Shown piece by piece: positions 6,601 through 6,885 of a stretch of DNA of 6,885 nt (position 1 is the stretch's first letter; each line of letters starts with the position of its first letter). This DNA is from Synergistaceae bacterium (GTDB lineage: Bacteria > Synergistota > Synergistia > Synergistales > Aminobacteriaceae): NCBI GenBank assembly GCA_017394925.1, contig JAFPWQ010000167.1, positions 1 to 6,885 on the forward strand. Reading direction: 5' to 3'. The position numbers and the translations under genes were made by a program. The notes under the pieces are model-generated. The model worked only from the letters and a program-made list of their open reading frames with translations, was not told the origin of the DNA and did no database searches.

Positions 6601-6885
6601 CTGACTGCCCTTGATACCTGCATTAGCCATGATACCAAGCATTGCGTTAGTTTCCTCAATCGAAACTCCTAAACCTTTTGCTACAGGTGCAACATACTTC
6701 AGGCTTTCTCCAAGTCCCGTTATACTTGAATTACTCGCCGCACTCGTCTGCGCTAGAATATTACTCACACGTGCCGCATCACTGGCCTCAAGTCCGAAAC
6801 CTCGCAATGAACTCGCCATAATATCAGCCGCTGTTGCTAAATCCATTCCCTCAGCCGCAGCCATGTCCAACAATCCGGGCATTGC
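3607..6885 (-). CDS. Phage tail tape measure protein, TP901-type core (partial, N-terminus beyond the window)
   Basis: At least 1092 residues of the tape measure protein, which sets tail length during assembly and leaves the tube before DNA injection. The frame is open at the right edge, so the true start is not visible. The residues below are counted from the ATG at 6882, which is not claimed as the start. Residues 1-186 carry the TP901 core (GLLDMAAAEGMDLATAADIM, and the KGSQGGTALRAAMLRL motif at 91-106). A divergent second copy is at 204-338. Hydrophobic segments follow near 409-441, then three 40-residue repeats (491-610) and NPIGLIVVAIAGLIAAGYYL at 614-633, a common tape measure membrane segment. 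Five 33-residue repeats occupy 677-841. Next comes a Q/K-rich coiled region (TQEQAQEQAKLKAQVQD) near 860. The C-terminus has AAGGIFAKPHIGLVAEAG and EAIIPL near 988-1010, a motif frequent at tape measure ends. It is encoded immediately upstream of gpX with an ATGA overlap. Confidence 0.95.
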   Translation of the reverse strand, partial: AMPGLLDMAAAEGMDLATAADIMASSLRGFGLEASDAARVSNILAQTSAASNSSITGLGESLKYVAPVAKGLGVSIEETNAMLGIMANAGIKGSQGGTALRAAMLRLSKEPKAVAKALGALGISARDAKGNFRDFPDLMQALSAKMKNMGSADKMKYLSNIFGSEAASGMLAVMEAAVDGSLQKLTRLNRESSGQMQALSKHTGISLDDLRAGMKETDKYARALGVSFGDLSVYTAMLSKGAYKGAEADYMLTQAFKRLHDQPKEVEKALKAFNISLLNDKGVMRDFDMILTDLSNTMKDMSPPDQLKELTKIFGKEGARAVQALMQGMSSGLYDEYAKVADSATGVSKEMADKVLATFWGQKELAKSAISDLMITIGNVLLPSVEGIVKTFAEWTASLGKLASDYPNVTKAIVGTISAIATLSVVLTTLKLVWLGIKLPFLMGKVAKDTVEVADKAGLLSKIWRKMGISSLWAATKTKILTIATKSWNLVMKAGRGLLDVGKLVLYGAKSALVAVAKGTWTAAEWLWVAAMKAGRGLLDVGKLVLYGAKTIAVSVATKAWSITQGLLNFALKPFTGLLNLGKLALYYTKQIVIAAATKAWTAAQWLWNAAMNANPIGLIVVAIAGLIAAGYYLYKNWDSISAWWGKKWEWLSNVASSAVASVKNIIASIKDWASKYFKLDFSGMFAGLKSAVGSAIDTISNLLSAIKSLFMLDFSGMWNSLKASFESFMGIFKGISEAIRSLFNIDVSGVIDGLKAVFGGIGDMLSGIGKTIAGIFTFDFSSISEGFMKFCEGAKNTLLGLGETISGLFNIDFSGVWDSFMSGFDNACSYISGKFGELTSWVGNGLSSAWNWTKELFGYGEDTGTQEQAQEQAKLKAQVQDITVLNKMSEGFSERVAEMTRAWQPFKDSLGAGFEQIYNLMQGIADKIRGVTIPAVNELASALSRIATEISSIVQAGMLEIEVRTPSAGMTDNYARTARGMNKGSYRRHAAGGIFAKPHIGLVAEAGREAIIPLEDKARGIPLWKAAGEEMGLLFGNTTTNNDNRNSSMIFSPVYNITVYGGNPDTEERFRGIIEETVADMMMQAERVSFT
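4360..4854 (-). repeat. Five 99-bp (33-residue) tandem repeats in the tape measure gene
   Basis: Units start at 4854, 4755, 4656, 4557 and 4458, each exactly 33 codons with no gaps. Each opens with an F-x-(L/I/F)-D-(F/V)-S motif: FKLDFSGM, FMLDFSGM, FNIDVSGV, FTFDFSSI, FNIDFSGV. The rest of each unit is an amphipathic, glycine-containing helix ending in a hydrophobic pair such as KSL, RSL, AGI, SGL or TSW. The units have diverged in sequence but not in length. A 33-residue period is three 11-residue turns, as seen in tape measure proteins with hendecad-like helical repeats. Confidence 0.92.
5053..5412 (-). repeat. Three 120-bp (40-residue) tandem repeats in the tape measure gene
   Basis: Units at 5412-5293, 5292-5173 and 5172-5053 are each exactly 40 codons long. 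Units 1 and 2 begin with the same 19 residues, MKAGRGLLDVGKLVLYGAK; unit 3 has LKPFTGLLNLGKLALYYTK at the same place. The second halves are W-rich: TWTAAEWLWVAA (unit 1), AWSITQGLLNFA (unit 2) and AWTAAQWLWNAA (unit 3). A degenerate half unit (ATKSWNLV) precedes the first copy. The repeats are hydrophobic and may form stacked helices or membrane-active segments. Confidence 0.92.
5869..6729 (-). repeat. Divergent tandem duplication within the tape measure core
   Basis: Two units of about 135 residues, at 6729-6325 and 6273-5869, align without gaps at an offset of 152 residues. Matching landmarks are GLGVS / ALGVS, IKG / YKG, RLSKEPKAV / RLHDQPKEV, KGNFRDF / KGVMRDF, KMKNM / TMKDM, and LSNIFGSEAA / LTKIFGKEGA. 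By eye, roughly a third of positions are identical across the central part. The first copy keeps the canonical GSQGGTALR motif; the second has diverged there. This appears to be an old internal duplication. Confidence 0.8.

Overview
This window is a piece of the tail and baseplate assembly module of a contractile-tailed bacteriophage or prophage, of the P2/Mu-like myophage type. All nine genes lie on the minus strand, so the operon reads from the right edge (6885) to the left edge (1). The base composition is moderate. Several starts have a clear GGAGG-type ribosome binding site and the genes are packed with overlaps or gaps of a few bases, which fits a bacterial host using classical Shine-Dalgarno initiation. 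The host cannot be identified from the sequence. No integrase, attachment site or bacterial chromosomal gene is present, so prophage and free phage cannot be told apart.

In transcription order the layout is: a long tail tape measure protein (6885-3607, N-terminus outside the window); a LysM-like tail protein X (3610-3401); a gpD-type baseplate hub protein (3393-2254); a gpV-type spike protein (2261-1836); a 61-residue protein of unknown function (1818-1633); a beta-class DNA methyltransferase (1621-899); a PAAR spike-tip protein (895-605); a gpU-type tail protein (601-194); and the first 68 codons of a gp25/gpW-type baseplate wedge protein (204-1, cut by the window edge).

The structural genes fit together as follows. 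The tape measure sets tail length. Tail protein X and gpD form the hub beneath the tube, gpV forms the membrane-puncturing spike, and the PAAR protein caps the spike with a metal-stabilised tip. gpU is expected at the tail end or tube terminus, and gp25 starts the baseplate wedge and sheath. The methyltransferase and the 61-residue protein have no evident structural role; they sit between the spike and its tip like an inserted accessory cassette, but are fully embedded in the operon's translation signals.

The most notable sequence architecture is inside the tape measure gene. It holds a divergent duplication of the TP901-type core, three exact-length 40-residue (120 bp) tandem repeats, and five exact-length 33-residue (99 bp) tandem repeats. 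No promoter, terminator, RNA gene, CRISPR array or insertion sequence was recognised. There is no gene-free stretch longer than 17 bases. I do not see a clearly new defence or mobile system; the accessory cassette and the layered tape measure repeats are the best candidates for follow-up.
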